The notes under the pieces: generated by a model
Seen by the model: the letters and a program-made list of their open reading frames with translations, nothing else
The model's database searches: none
What the model was told of the DNA's origin: nothing
Part shown: in pieces, positions 44,379 to 53,157 of the stretch
Layout: each line of letters opens with the position of its first letter
How positions within the stretch are numbered: position 1 is the first letter of the stretch
Position numbers and translations under genes: made by a program
Source of the DNA: JAADFF01 sp013153035
GTDB lineage: Bacteria > Coprothermobacterota > Coprothermobacteria > Coprothermobacterales > JAADFF01
Strand: one strand, 5' to 3'
Assembly: GCA_026184435.1 (NCBI GenBank)
Contig: CP046447.1
DNA length: 64,000 nt

Positions 44379-46498
44379 ATCCAAAAATCTCACCAATAAT
44401 TGGCTGGCTACTCATCGGGGCAATGCTTCTTGTCCTTGGCATTATCTCTTTTCTCCATCTGCCCAAGTCTCCATACTACCTAAATCAGGGCATATACATC
44501 ATTAAGGCCAATGCCGATGGCAGTGCAGACATATACGACTATCGAGAATACACGTTCCCCAGAGGACATGCTCCCACCTCTCAAATGCCATATCACTTGG
44601 CAGGAAAGGGGATAACATATACAGACTTCGAAGCACAGCAAGTGTCATTTAACATCACAGAAAACACACCACTGAGGAAGATATGGGATATATTTACCAA
44701 GGCCCAAGGCCCCTCTTTACCTGTATCTGGAGAAAAGGGCAACTACACCATAGACATACCCAATAAGGAGCATTTACAGATACTAATACACTACCGAGTA
44801 TCTGGCATTACCACTGTAGGCAAAGACTTTGCCCGCACATATATCCGTGTTCCCAGTTTAGGACAAACAGAGGGTGTATATATGAAAAACTTTATGCTGG
44901 GTTTCATGCTGCCAAGTTCCATAAATTCATGCAGAGAACTTCCCGCATACGAAAGCAGTAGCACCCTACCATGCATAAGTATAAACAGATACTTTGCAGG
45001 GGGTACATTGTATATCCCACCAAGCGTATGGGGAAAAGAAAAAACATATTCAGAAGGAACACTGTGGATAGAAAATCATGTACCTGTGAAGCTTATCCAC
45101 ATTGTAGATGCTGTTTACCCCAGAAGTCTAACTACCGGCAAACATATAAGCATATACTTTAGCGACATTGCCGGCGATAGAGACGACATGTTCATGGCAT
45201 CATATGAGATATATAAAAAAGGTAATGAGTTTTACAGACGGTATAGGCTCAAGCTCAACATGGCATTTGCAGGAACAAGTTTACTAATAGGTGGCGGTCT
45301 TTTGATATTCCTTGGTCTACTACTTATATACATAAGACAAAGACATATTGAAACATACTATGTAGACAGACTTAGAAAAACCCCAGCGAGCATGGATATG
45401 CCCAGCAACGAAGTTTATCGCTCATTTTTCTTTACCAAAGACGACCTTGATATGGCTCTACAGGGGAGAAATCCCTACAACTACCCTGCCCTAATAGCAG
45501 ATGGTAGCAGCGTAGGGGATATCATCAGGTATGTAGAAAAGGGGGAGAATGCCTTTAAAGGTATTTTTCTTTCACTAGTGCAGAAAGAATACCTTATACC
45601 GGCAGTAGAAGACGGCAAGCCTGTAGGATTTTATATCACAGACAAAGATGAAGGAAGGCTACCTCCCCATGAGAGGATTGTTCTAAAACACATGAAAAAG
45701 GCGGCAACCACTAAGGTCAAGCATAAGCTGACAGACCTATTTAGGCAGAAAAGTGCTATAGAGATAGCCAACCAGATGGATAAGGCCTCTATTTTGCTTC
45801 CCGAAGAATTTCAGGCATATGTAGAAAAACATGTATACCCTATTAAAGTTGGAAAACACGAGGTCCTTATCCCCATGTTCCTTACAACTATTCTCAGTAG
45901 CATGACAGCATTAAAGAATACAATGAATATTCCTCCCGCCATCAAACTCAGAAGTAAAGGACTAGGTAGATGGTTTATCATACTCGGTGTGTTTTTTGGA
46001 ATTTTGGGTTTCTTTATGGCAGACAGACGTATAGCTTCCTTGCTCTTTATATCAGGCACAACAGGTACAGTACTGCTACTGGGAACATTTGCCATACTTA
46101 TCACTGCCATGATAATAAAAAATATGTATATCCCAACCCCATCATATTTGCACCCGACATGGTTTGACGAGTATGTAGGATGGCACAGTGTAGAAAAGTG
46201 GATTATAAACTACACACGGCTACCCCACGATATAGACACATATTCAGGACTAAATTGGGACAAATACCTCATATTTGCAGCCTTGAGGGGCAAAGAAAAG
46301 CTACCTTTAGATGCATTAAACATGTCACCTCACTATACAGGTAATCTGGCCGATAGCCTTATACTCACCGGTATATTCCTCGGTGGCATGCACTCCTATA
46401 TATCTTCTATTACCTCATCTATCGTTGGTGCAGCAGGGGTAAATATTGGAACACTAAGTGGCTTCGGAGGAAATGGTGGAGGTTCTACCGGGTGGTAA
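44366..46498 (+). CDS. DUF2207 membrane protein, copy 2
   Basis: 710 residues, paralogous to copy 1 along its length. N-terminal signal anchor (about 10-30), extracellular domain with SADIYDYREYTFPRGHAPTS (compare SIDVYDYREYSF in copy 1), a helix at about 300-325, the shared cytoplasmic motif MDMPSNEVYRSFFFTKDDLD, two helices at about 535-580, and a shorter glycine tail ending GGNGGGSTGW. Starts inside the end of degV. Confidence 0.88.
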   Translation: MVRLNPKISPIIGWLLIGAMLLVLGIISFLHLPKSPYYLNQGIYIIKANADGSADIYDYREYTFPRGHAPTSQMPYHLAGKGITYTDFEAQQVSFNITENTPLRKIWDIFTKAQGPSLPVSGEKGNYTIDIPNKEHLQILIHYRVSGITTVGKDFARTYIRVPSLGQTEGVYMKNFMLGFMLPSSINSCRELPAYESSSTLPCISINRYFAGGTLYIPPSVWGKEKTYSEGTLWIENHVPVKLIHIVDAVYPRSLTTGKHISIYFSDIAGDRDDMFMASYEIYKKGNEFYRRYRLKLNMAFAGTSLLIGGGLLIFLGLLLIYIRQRHIETYYVDRLRKTPASMDMPSNEVYRSFFFTKDDLDMALQGRNPYNYPALIADGSSVGDIIRYVEKGENAFKGIFLSLVQKEYLIPAVEDGKPVGFYITDKDEGRLPPHERIVLKHMKKAATTKVKHKLTDLFRQKSAIEIANQMDKASILLPEEFQAYVEKHVYPIKVGKHEVLIPMFLTTILSSMTALKNTMNIPPAIKLRSKGLGRWFIILGVFFGILGFFMADRRIASLLFISGTTGTVLLLGTFAILITAMIIKNMYIPTPSYLHPTWFDEYVGWHSVEKWIINYTRLPHDIDTYSGLNWDKYLIFAALRGKEKLPLDALNMSPHYTGNLADSLILTGIFLGGMHSYISSITSSIVGAAGVNIGTLSGFGGNGGGSTGW

Positions 46499-46510
46499 TG
46501 AATAAAACTC

Positions 46511-46538
46511 TGCATATTTGTAGCACCTACAAAATGCA
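46511..46538 (+). terminator. Hairpin after the second DUF2207 gene
   Basis: TTTGTAG pairs with CTACAAA and the outer TGCAT with ATGCA, giving a 12-bp stem with one bulge and a 3-base loop, 13 bases after the stop. No T-run follows, so it may be an RNA-stability element or a weak terminator. Confidence 0.5.
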
Positions 46539-46577
46539 TATACCCTACAATATGTTTTAGTAGTATCATATAGTTGA

Positions 46578-46603
46578 GCGTGTTAGGAATACACTTAACA
46601 CGC
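46578..46603 (+). promoter_or_regulatory. Inverted repeat upstream of gdhA
   Basis: GCGTGTTA and TAACACGC form an 8-base inverted repeat with a 10-base spacer, about 34 bases before the gdhA start. It could be an operator or a leader hairpin controlling the gene. Confidence 0.4.
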
Positions 46604-46636
46604 ATCAAAAAACGCATGTATGTGGAGGTGTAAGCC

Positions 46637-47998
46637 ATGTCTTACATTGATGAAGTTATTAAAAGTGTAGAGGAAAGATACCACTATCAGCCAGAGTTCA
46701 TCCAGGCTGTTAGAGAGGTTCTTACCTCCCTCAAACCCACAGAAGAGAAGTATCCAGAGTTTGTTAAGGCAAAGATTTACGAGAGAATCGTTGAGCCCGA
46801 CAGAATAATCAAGTTCCGCGTCGTCTGGGAAGATGACAACGGTGAAATTCATGTTAACCGTGGTTACAGAGTACAGTTCAACATGGCCATAGGTCCATAC
46901 AAAGGTGGTCTTAGATGGCATCCATCTGTTAACGAGTCTATCATCAAGTTCCTCGGTTTTGAGCAGATATTCAAGAACTCCCTCACAGGTCTCCCAATGG
47001 GCGGCGGTAAAGGTGGTTCTGACTTTGACCCACACGGCAAATCTGACAGAGAGATCATGAGATTTGCATATGCATTCATGAGCGAGCTCTTCAGACACAT
47101 AGGCCCTGACACCGATGTTCCCGCCGGTGATATCGGTGTTGGTGGAAGAGAGATTGGCTTCCTCTATGGCTTCTACAAGAGAATCCGCAACGAGCACACT
47201 GGTGTTCTCACCGGTAAGGGTCTCGAGTACGGTGGTTCTCTTATCAGACCTGAGGCAACAGGTTATGGTGTTACATACTTCGCAGCCAACATGCTTGCAA
47301 CAAAGGGAGAGGACTTCAACGGTAAGGTTGTCGCCATCTCTGGTGCAGGTAATGTTGCCCAGTATGCCATCGAGAAAGTCATGGAGCTTGGTGGAAAGGT
47401 TATCTCCTTCTCCGACTCCAAGGGTACCATCATCATTGAAGAGGGTATGGACAGAGAGAAATGGGAGTACCTCATGTGGCTCAAGAATGTTAAGAGAGGC
47501 CGCGTAAGAGAGTTTGCCGAGAAGTACCCACAGGCCAAGTATTATGAGGGCAAATCCGTATGGGATGTTCTCAGAGATGAGAATATCAAGGTCGATGTTG
47601 CACTTCCATGTGCTACCCAGAACGAGATCCACAAGGATCACGCCGAGGCCATGGTTAAGAATGGTCTCATCGCCATTGCAGAAGGTGCAAACATGCCTTC
47701 TACACTTGAGGCCATTGAGGTCTTCATCAACAGTGGTGTCCTCTTCGGACCTGCAAAGGCAGCCAACGCCGGTGGTGTCGCCGTATCTGGTCTCGAGATG
47801 GCCCAGAACAGCATGAGACTTTCCTGGACACGCGAAGAGGTAGACCGCAAGCTTCAGGAGATCATGAAGAACATCCACGACACATCCCTGAAGACAGCCG
47901 AAGAGTTCGGTTATCCCGGAAACTACCTTGTAGGTGCAAACATTGCCGGTTTCCTTAAGGTCGCCAAGGCAATGATGGCCTACGGTATCGTATATTAA
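46637..47998 (+). CDS. gdhA: Glutamate dehydrogenase (hexameric, NADP type)
   Basis: 453 residues, usual length for the NADP-type 50 kDa enzyme. Interconverts glutamate with 2-oxoglutarate and ammonia. Signatures: GPYKGGLRWHPSVNES, the catalytic-lysine motif LTGLPMGGGKGGSDFDP, DVPAGDIGVGGREIGFLYG, the dinucleotide fold SGAGNVAQYA and GGVAVSGLEMAQN. Codons are more C-ending and G+C-richer than in neighbours, which suggests high expression. GGAGGTG before the ATG; strong terminator after. A 502-codon antisense frame covers it but is not a gene. Confidence 0.97.
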   Translation: MSYIDEVIKSVEERYHYQPEFIQAVREVLTSLKPTEEKYPEFVKAKIYERIVEPDRIIKFRVVWEDDNGEIHVNRGYRVQFNMAIGPYKGGLRWHPSVNESIIKFLGFEQIFKNSLTGLPMGGGKGGSDFDPHGKSDREIMRFAYAFMSELFRHIGPDTDVPAGDIGVGGREIGFLYGFYKRIRNEHTGVLTGKGLEYGGSLIRPEATGYGVTYFAANMLATKGEDFNGKVVAISGAGNVAQYAIEKVMELGGKVISFSDSKGTIIIEEGMDREKWEYLMWLKNVKRGRVREFAEKYPQAKYYEGKSVWDVLRDENIKVDVALPCATQNEIHKDHAEAMVKNGLIAIAEGANMPSTLEAIEVFINSGVLFGPAKAANAGGVAVSGLEMAQNSMRLSWTREEVDRKLQEIMKNIHDTSLKTAEEFGYPGNYLVGANIAGFLKVAKAMMAYGIVY

Positions 47999-48020
47999 TA
48001 ACAAACTCATATAGTAATAG

Positions 48021-48046
48021 AAGGGGCGACTTAGTCGCCCCTTTTT
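48021..48046 (+). terminator. Terminator of gdhA
   Basis: 8-bp stem (GGGGCGAC with GTCGCCCC), TTA loop, then CTTTTTCTTTTG. Confidence 0.93.
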
Positions 48047-48224
48047 CTTTTGATAGAGATTTACCCTCCAAGTATTAATCTCCCTCTGTCTTCCTTCATC
48101 CAACTTTCGATAATGCTTAGAGAACTATTTATAAAAATCTCTTATGCAGCATTTCGTGTACCTTATCAGCATTTAGAAATTATGTATAATATAAAGGACA
48201 CATAAAGAGCCAAAGGGGATGTTT

Positions 48225-48854
48225 ATGAGCAAATATGATATATGTGACTTACTAAAAGATGCTATCACCAGTAGAAGAGTTTATCTCTATGGACTTTACC
48301 TTTCCATAATGGCTACTTCTATATTTTTACTTTCTCCTTATCTATTCATCTTCTCCGCTATCCTCCTTATAGGAGGTATTGCCTTGACAGTAGCCGGTTT
48401 CTTCCTCCATAGTGAGCTTCTATACAACATTTCGAAGATGTCAGCCTATAACCCCTTCCATTGGCTCGTTGCCCTCGCCGTAGTAAACACAGTAGGTATA
48501 GCCATAGAGATAGCAATCTATATCATGGGAGGAACACGGTGGTTTTTGATAACAACAATCATACTCTTTGTTCTTGGCATTATTGTGTTTCTCACCATTT
48601 ACAAACAAATGTATCGAGAAATAGAAAAAGCCCTGCTTGTTGACCTGAGTGATAGCTATATCCGTGGCCTGATAATGTATATAGTAGTAAGCGTGGCAAT
48701 CATCACCAGAAACCATATATTTAAAGATGAAGGAACATCTATTATAGCCTATCTCCCCATGATGTTTTTAATCTACCTACATCTTGATGCCTTTCACACG
48801 GCATATGTCACTGCCAAACACAACATATGTAGAGGTGAAATCATCAATGGATAA
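48225..48854 (+). CDS. Small polytopic membrane protein, family member 1
   Basis: 209 residues, about six membrane helices in pairs. ATG 48225 is chosen because AAAGGGG lies six bases before it and abuts the ATG at 48219. It shares with the next gene the central motif YKQMYREIEKALLVDLSDSY and a C-terminal LHLDAFHTAYVTAKHN, so the three genes here are a diverged tandem family. No known family recognised. Its stop overlaps the next start by eight bases. Confidence 0.75.
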   Translation: MSKYDICDLLKDAITSRRVYLYGLYLSIMATSIFLLSPYLFIFSAILLIGGIALTVAGFFLHSELLYNISKMSAYNPFHWLVALAVVNTVGIAIEIAIYIMGGTRWFLITTIILFVLGIIVFLTIYKQMYREIEKALLVDLSDSYIRGLIMYIVVSVAIITRNHIFKDEGTSIIAYLPMMFLIYLHLDAFHTAYVTAKHNICRGEIING

Positions 48855-49509
48855 ACAAACACCATGCGACATTATCAAAATGGGTATAGAGGCAAGAAAG
48901 CAGTACATACAAGGCTGGTATTGGCTGGCAGGTGGGGTATTTGCGTCAATACTGGGATTACTTCTACCACCATTGCTTGTATTAGCAATCATCCTTGTCA
49001 TTATAGGACTTGTTATAACCGCTATTGCATTTCTATCACATCTTGATGTACTTAAACGCATCAGGTTAGAAACCCCTTATGATCCCCATACCCCGGTACT
49101 ACTGGCTATCGCCCTTCAAATAGCGACAGGGCTAATATCCCTTATCGTTATCATATCGGCAGGTGATTTTCAACATCCCCCTATAACCGCCAATCTATTC
49201 TCCGCCATAGCAAACCTTATTATATTCATCACATTATATAGACAGATGTATATTCAAATTGAAAAGGCCCTTAACATCTCCCTTGACATCGCTTATAACC
49301 TTGGCGTATTCGAATCAATCTTTGTTAGCATTAAAATGCTTATCTCAGAACCAGCAGCAGGTTTGGTTATTGGGTTTTTTATCTTGGCAGCCATGTACTT
49401 CCAGCTATCCGAGTTTTTAGGAGCTTATAAAGATGCTTGGAAAAATCAATGTAACGATGAAACAGCGCCACCACCTCAAAACACGTATAACACCAATCGA
49501 ACACCTTAA
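48847..49509 (+). CDS. Small polytopic membrane protein, family member 2
   Basis: 220 residues, about six helices. Start MDKQTPCDIIKMG chosen by the AGAGGTG site; the frame itself is open from 48784, inside the previous gene. The motif YRQMYIQIEKALNISLDIAY matches family member 1, as does ARKQYIQGWYWLAGG near the N-terminus to RRVYLYGLYLS. The C-terminal tail is polar (ETAPPPQNTYNTN). Confidence 0.75.
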   Translation: MDKQTPCDIIKMGIEARKQYIQGWYWLAGGVFASILGLLLPPLLVLAIILVIIGLVITAIAFLSHLDVLKRIRLETPYDPHTPVLLAIALQIATGLISLIVIISAGDFQHPPITANLFSAIANLIIFITLYRQMYIQIEKALNISLDIAYNLGVFESIFVSIKMLISEPAAGLVIGFFILAAMYFQLSEFLGAYKDAWKNQCNDETAPPPQNTYNTNRTP

Positions 49510-49556
49510 CACAAACATGTTAGAATGGAGTAAATCATTTATGGGGAGTGAATAAC

Positions 49557-50261
49557 ATGCTAGAAACACCTGTGCTGCATGAAGAGTTCAAAAAGGCTCT
49601 TAAAACAGGTGCTGAGATAAGAAACCTGTATCTTAAGGGGTTTTATGTATTCGTTGCGTATGTAGTCATAGCACTGGGCACTGCATATGTTGCCCATATA
49701 TCTACTAATCCTCTCCTAAACTTTATAATAGCCATCGTAGTACTAGGGGCACAGGGCATTTTGCTATACAGCCTCTTCGTTTTTAGAGAAGCGCTGAAAG
49801 ACCATCGTGAGCTTATAAAGGAGATGGAAGCCTACCAGCACAGCTTCATACATGTCTCTTTCATGTCAGACTTGGGCATCACAGCTAATGTCATACTTAC
49901 TATCCTGTACGGTCTTAGTCGCATGGTCACTTATGCGGGTCGTATCAACTCATACATTTACGATATGATATTTCTCATAGCATTGGAACTGTCTTTTATT
50001 ATCTTCTTTTCACTAATGTATCTAGCCCTTTTCAAATCCACTAAAAACGTATTATTTATATTGGCATATATAGGTTTTCTCCCAATATTTCCCACAGAGG
50101 CATATATCAGACATCTCGTACATATCGGAAAACTATCCATAACAAATGGCACATTAGTGGGACTTGCCATAGGGCTTGCTCTGTGGTGGCTCAACTTGGT
50201 GTTTTGGAAGTATGCATATATCACAGCATATAAGACATATAAGGGAGAAGGCACTAAATAG
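49557..50261 (+). CDS. Small polytopic membrane protein, family member 3
   Basis: 234 residues, about six helices; the most diverged member. It shares the opening (EIRNLYLKGFYVFVAYV) and the C-terminal WKYAYITAYKTYKGEG pattern with the others but has lost the QMYxxIEKAL motif. ATG 49557 with GGGGAG eight to nine bases before; GTG 49548 abuts that site. Last gene of the three-gene unit. Confidence 0.72.
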   Translation: MLETPVLHEEFKKALKTGAEIRNLYLKGFYVFVAYVVIALGTAYVAHISTNPLLNFIIAIVVLGAQGILLYSLFVFREALKDHRELIKEMEAYQHSFIHVSFMSDLGITANVILTILYGLSRMVTYAGRINSYIYDMIFLIALELSFIIFFSLMYLALFKSTKNVLFILAYIGFLPIFPTEAYIRHLVHIGKLSITNGTLVGLAIGLALWWLNLVFWKYAYITAYKTYKGEGTK

Positions 50262-50353
50262 AATAGGTCATTTATACCTCAATACTCCCTACCCCATATA
50301 CAGAAACCACAACATATATCTATGTCTTTTCAAACTAAGTTCTTTTGGTCATT

Positions 50354-50500
50354 TCATAGATAGTAGGATTCAACATCAGTCTTTACCCCATCAGCCCTTA
50401 TCATTTTCTGGGCCGTATGAGTAGATACTCTATAGCCAATAAAGATAAAAACACCACACACAAGCAGAAAAAGAGTGAGTCCCCCAATCCACTTTTTCAT
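50354..50500 (-). CDS. 48-residue single-helix membrane protein
   Basis: MKKWIGGLTLFLLVCGVFIF then IGYRVSTHTAQKMIRADGVK and a short end. One N-terminal membrane helix. CGGGGA lies eight bases before ATG 50500; the frame is open further upstream without a ribosome site and overlaps the AEC gene end. It follows the AEC carrier by 73 bases on the same strand. Function unknown. Confidence 0.55.
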   Translation of the reverse strand: MKKWIGGLTLFLLVCGVFIFIGYRVSTHTAQKMIRADGVKTDVESYYL

Positions 50501-50573
50501 GTTTTCGTCCCCGGTATTAATCATATAATGATGTTTTAATTTTATCACAAACAACACTGTATTAAATTTTATC

Positions 50574-51452
50574 TCACCCCAGCAACCAGCCAATAAGTGG
50601 CAAAGCCAGTAGAAAAACACCTGTTACAACGGCCACTATGCGGGCAGCCTCCTCTTCCGACAAACCCGCCATACCAGCCCATATAGGGGCAGCCATGAGC
50701 GTTGGGGTAGAAGCCTCAAGCACGGCGGCTTTTAGTGGCACTGGGGCAACAAGTTTGACAAGCACTATATAAAATATAGCGGGCATGACTACAAGCTTTA
50801 AGAGAATGATGTATATATCATATGTTTTAAACTGTATGGCCTTCAGAGATGAACCTATAATGAGCATGACAAGGGGACCAGAGGCACTACCAAGCATAGA
50901 AAATGTATCAACAAACACCTGCCACATATCATGAGGTATGATAGGAGACACACCTCGGAGGGCAAATCCCACAAGCATACCTATCATGGGAGGAGACAGG
51001 AGCTTTTTCCAGCTAAACTGTCCTCCAAGAGATGGATACACAGCTGCCATAAGCACTATAGACTGACCTATGGAGAAGGCAACGGCATATGGCATAGCGT
51101 TTTCCCCTATCATACGGGCAACAAGGGGAAAGCCAAGAAAACCTGTATTACCCATTGTTGTCACCATGGCAAGTAGTGATGCCGTCTTTTTATCGTAAAA
51201 AAGCATGAAGATTCTCAGAAGCACATACCATATAGCAAGGGACATAAGAATGGCAAGAATAAATATATACAGCGTATCTTTCTCAAGGGGCGATTTCATT
51301 ACACCACCACCAACAAGAGCTGGTAGAAGTATGTAAAACAGCACCTTGGTAAGGTGAGATCTTCCATCATCTGTGATGATTTCATATCTGCCCGCAAACC
51401 AGCCTACAAGTGCCACCAGTATAAACACAAGTCCTGACAATATTGGATTCAC
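50574..51452 (-). CDS. AEC-family transporter
   Basis: 292 residues, ten helices expected and about that many seen. Family features: FYILLPALVGGGVMKSPLEK in the first half, TTMGNTGFLGFPLVARMIGE and the C-terminal half starting SPPMIGMLVGFALRGVSPII. AEC proteins transport organic acids such as malate, or auxin in plants; the substrate here is unknown. GTG start with GGGGAGGGG upstream. Divergent from the DUF554 gene. Confidence 0.88.
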   Translation of the reverse strand: MNPILSGLVFILVALVGWFAGRYEIITDDGRSHLTKVLFYILLPALVGGGVMKSPLEKDTLYIFILAILMSLAIWYVLLRIFMLFYDKKTASLLAMVTTMGNTGFLGFPLVARMIGENAMPYAVAFSIGQSIVLMAAVYPSLGGQFSWKKLLSPPMIGMLVGFALRGVSPIIPHDMWQVFVDTFSMLGSASGPLVMLIIGSSLKAIQFKTYDIYIILLKLVVMPAIFYIVLVKLVAPVPLKAAVLEASTPTLMAAPIWAGMAGLSEEEAARIVAVVTGVFLLALPLIGWLLG

Positions 51453-51520
51453 TCCAACCCCTCCCCTTCACACAATTTCTTCTTTTATAATACCAATAGG
51501 AAGGGGAAGGAGGGATAGGG

Positions 51521-52201
51521 ATGGTTATTACAGGACTCATTGCCACCGCTGTCAATGCCACTGCCGTTGTTATTGGCAGCTTGACAGGATTTTTCCTGAA
51601 AAAGGGATTACCCGACAATGTCAAAGAAATTTTATTTTTCGGCGCTGGTCTCACCACACTGGGTATTGGCATGAGCATGATTATGAAGGTCAACAATTTT
51701 CTCATTGTACTGGCATCGATGGCTATTGGTGGCGTTATCGGAGAGCTACTCAACATTGAGGGATTTCTGAAAAAACTAGGAGACAATATGCAGGAGGGCG
51801 ATTTTTCTACAGGATTCATGATGTCATCTCTACTATTTCTCGTTGGTCCCATGACTATTGTAGGCTCTATCAACGCAGGGCTAACAGGTGATGCATCACT
51901 TATATACCTCAAGTCACTCCTTGATGGTATATCTTCATTTATACTAGGCTCTATGTACGGACTAGGTGTTACTGTATCAGCCCTATCGGTGCTTATCGTT
52001 CAAGGATCTATAGTGCTTCTGTCTTCATATCTGGGCTTTCTCACACAGCCTATGTATCTCAATGACCTTGTGGCTGTTGGTGGTGTTATGATTCTGGGTA
52101 TAGGCCTAAAGGTACTCGACATCAAGGACACCCGCGTAGGTAACTTTCTACCTGCCCTTGTTGTGGAACCACTACTTGTGTTTATTATCTCTCTCTTTTA
52201 A
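51521..52201 (+). CDS. DUF554 membrane protein
   Basis: 226 residues, about seven helices. DUF554 (YdfK/YqgA) features: NATAVVIGSLTGFFLKKGLP, FGAGLTTLGIGMSM, IGGVIGELLNIEGFLKKLG, FLVGPMTIVGSINAGLTGD and VGGVMILGIGLKVLDIKDTR. Function not established; proposed to be a transporter-like inner-membrane protein. GGAGG before the ATG. Confidence 0.92.
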   Translation: MVITGLIATAVNATAVVIGSLTGFFLKKGLPDNVKEILFFGAGLTTLGIGMSMIMKVNNFLIVLASMAIGGVIGELLNIEGFLKKLGDNMQEGDFSTGFMMSSLLFLVGPMTIVGSINAGLTGDASLIYLKSLLDGISSFILGSMYGLGVTVSALSVLIVQGSIVLLSSYLGFLTQPMYLNDLVAVGGVMILGIGLKVLDIKDTRVGNFLPALVVEPLLVFIISLF

Positions 52202-52206
52202 AGAAT

Positions 52207-52229
52207 AGGGGGGATTTCCCCCTCTTTTT
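52207..52229 (+). terminator. Terminator of the DUF554 gene
   Basis: GGGGGA pairs with TCCCCC around TT, followed by TCTTTTTATT. Confidence 0.85.
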
Positions 52230-52313
52230 ATTACCTACCAAATACCCCCTTCAAAAATGTTAAATCTACTTATAATATCTTTAGAGAACATCAGTGCTTA
52301 GGGGGGGATCTAT

Positions 52314-53072
52314 ATGAAGATTTATATTTCTCAAAACATCTCCGAACCTATCCGCATGCTTATTCTTGAAAAGGTGAGAAAGCACATAGCACATGCCACC
52401 GGTGAAGAGGTATCAGTGGAAATCAGAAAAGACTATGCCGATTATATCATTGAGCAAGGAAACTCCTTTAAGACTAAAGGAAATATCATCTACATTCCTG
52501 CCTCTGATGCCAGCACAACCCAGAATTTCATTGTGCCACTGGTATCTTACATAACCGGCAATGCCATAGGACAGAAGACACTGCAGGGTAGAGAAGATAT
52601 CCGCTTCCCATCACAAACACCTATTCCATCCATTGTCGTGTTATGGGGAGAGGCAGATGAACCTACATATATACTCCCAAAGAGCCCATACTATATTATT
52701 CTCACCATTGCCGAAAATCTGGCACTATACCATCTTCTAAATCACTCACCTATTAAAGATAAGGTTAGCTATCTTATGGGAAGCGTAGAGAAGGCTATAG
52801 GACCATACTTTTTTGTGCTTACAGATAAGCTGTCACCATCGGCGGTGGGTATTGTATCCTACGATAAAGCCTTTAACAAGATGTGGGAAGACATACAGAA
52901 GGGTAAAGGAAAGAAGTATCTTTTTATCAAAGGACTATCTAAAGAGCTAACCCACATTATCACGCCATATGTTAAAGAGATGGGCTACAAGGTTGTGTCT
53001 TTGGTACAGGAAATAGACGGCACCGTTGATGATATTGCCCACATCGTGGAGTATAAAAAGGAGGGGGCATAA
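52314..53072 (+). CDS. Hypothetical protein, 252 residues
   Basis: No signal peptide or membrane helix. Alternating alpha/beta pattern with segments KGNIIYIPASDASTTQNFIV and GKKYLFIKGLSKELTHIITP. Not recognised. GGGGGGG lies eight bases before the ATG. The stop codon TAA lies within its terminator hairpin. Confidence 0.78.
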   Translation: MKIYISQNISEPIRMLILEKVRKHIAHATGEEVSVEIRKDYADYIIEQGNSFKTKGNIIYIPASDASTTQNFIVPLVSYITGNAIGQKTLQGREDIRFPSQTPIPSIVVLWGEADEPTYILPKSPYYIILTIAENLALYHLLNHSPIKDKVSYLMGSVEKAIGPYFFVLTDKLSPSAVGIVSYDKAFNKMWEDIQKGKGKKYLFIKGLSKELTHIITPYVKEMGYKVVSLVQEIDGTVDDIAHIVEYKKEGA

Positions 53073-53083
53073 GCCCCTCCTTT
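53060..53083 (+). terminator. Terminator of the 252-residue protein gene
   Basis: GGAGGGG(G)C pairs with GCCCCTCC around ATAA, followed by TTTAC. The stem overlaps the stop codon. Confidence 0.75.
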
Positions 53084-53157
53084 ACACAGCATAAAGTTAG
53101 GAGAAAATTCTGTTTCGCATGGGAATATGCCTTTTGCGATTATACATCCAATGCCAT

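Noticed and set aside
46595..48103. 502-codon open frame antisense to gdhA
   Set aside because: It is the well-known mirror frame of strongly codon-biased glutamate dehydrogenase genes; it has no ribosome site and no family.
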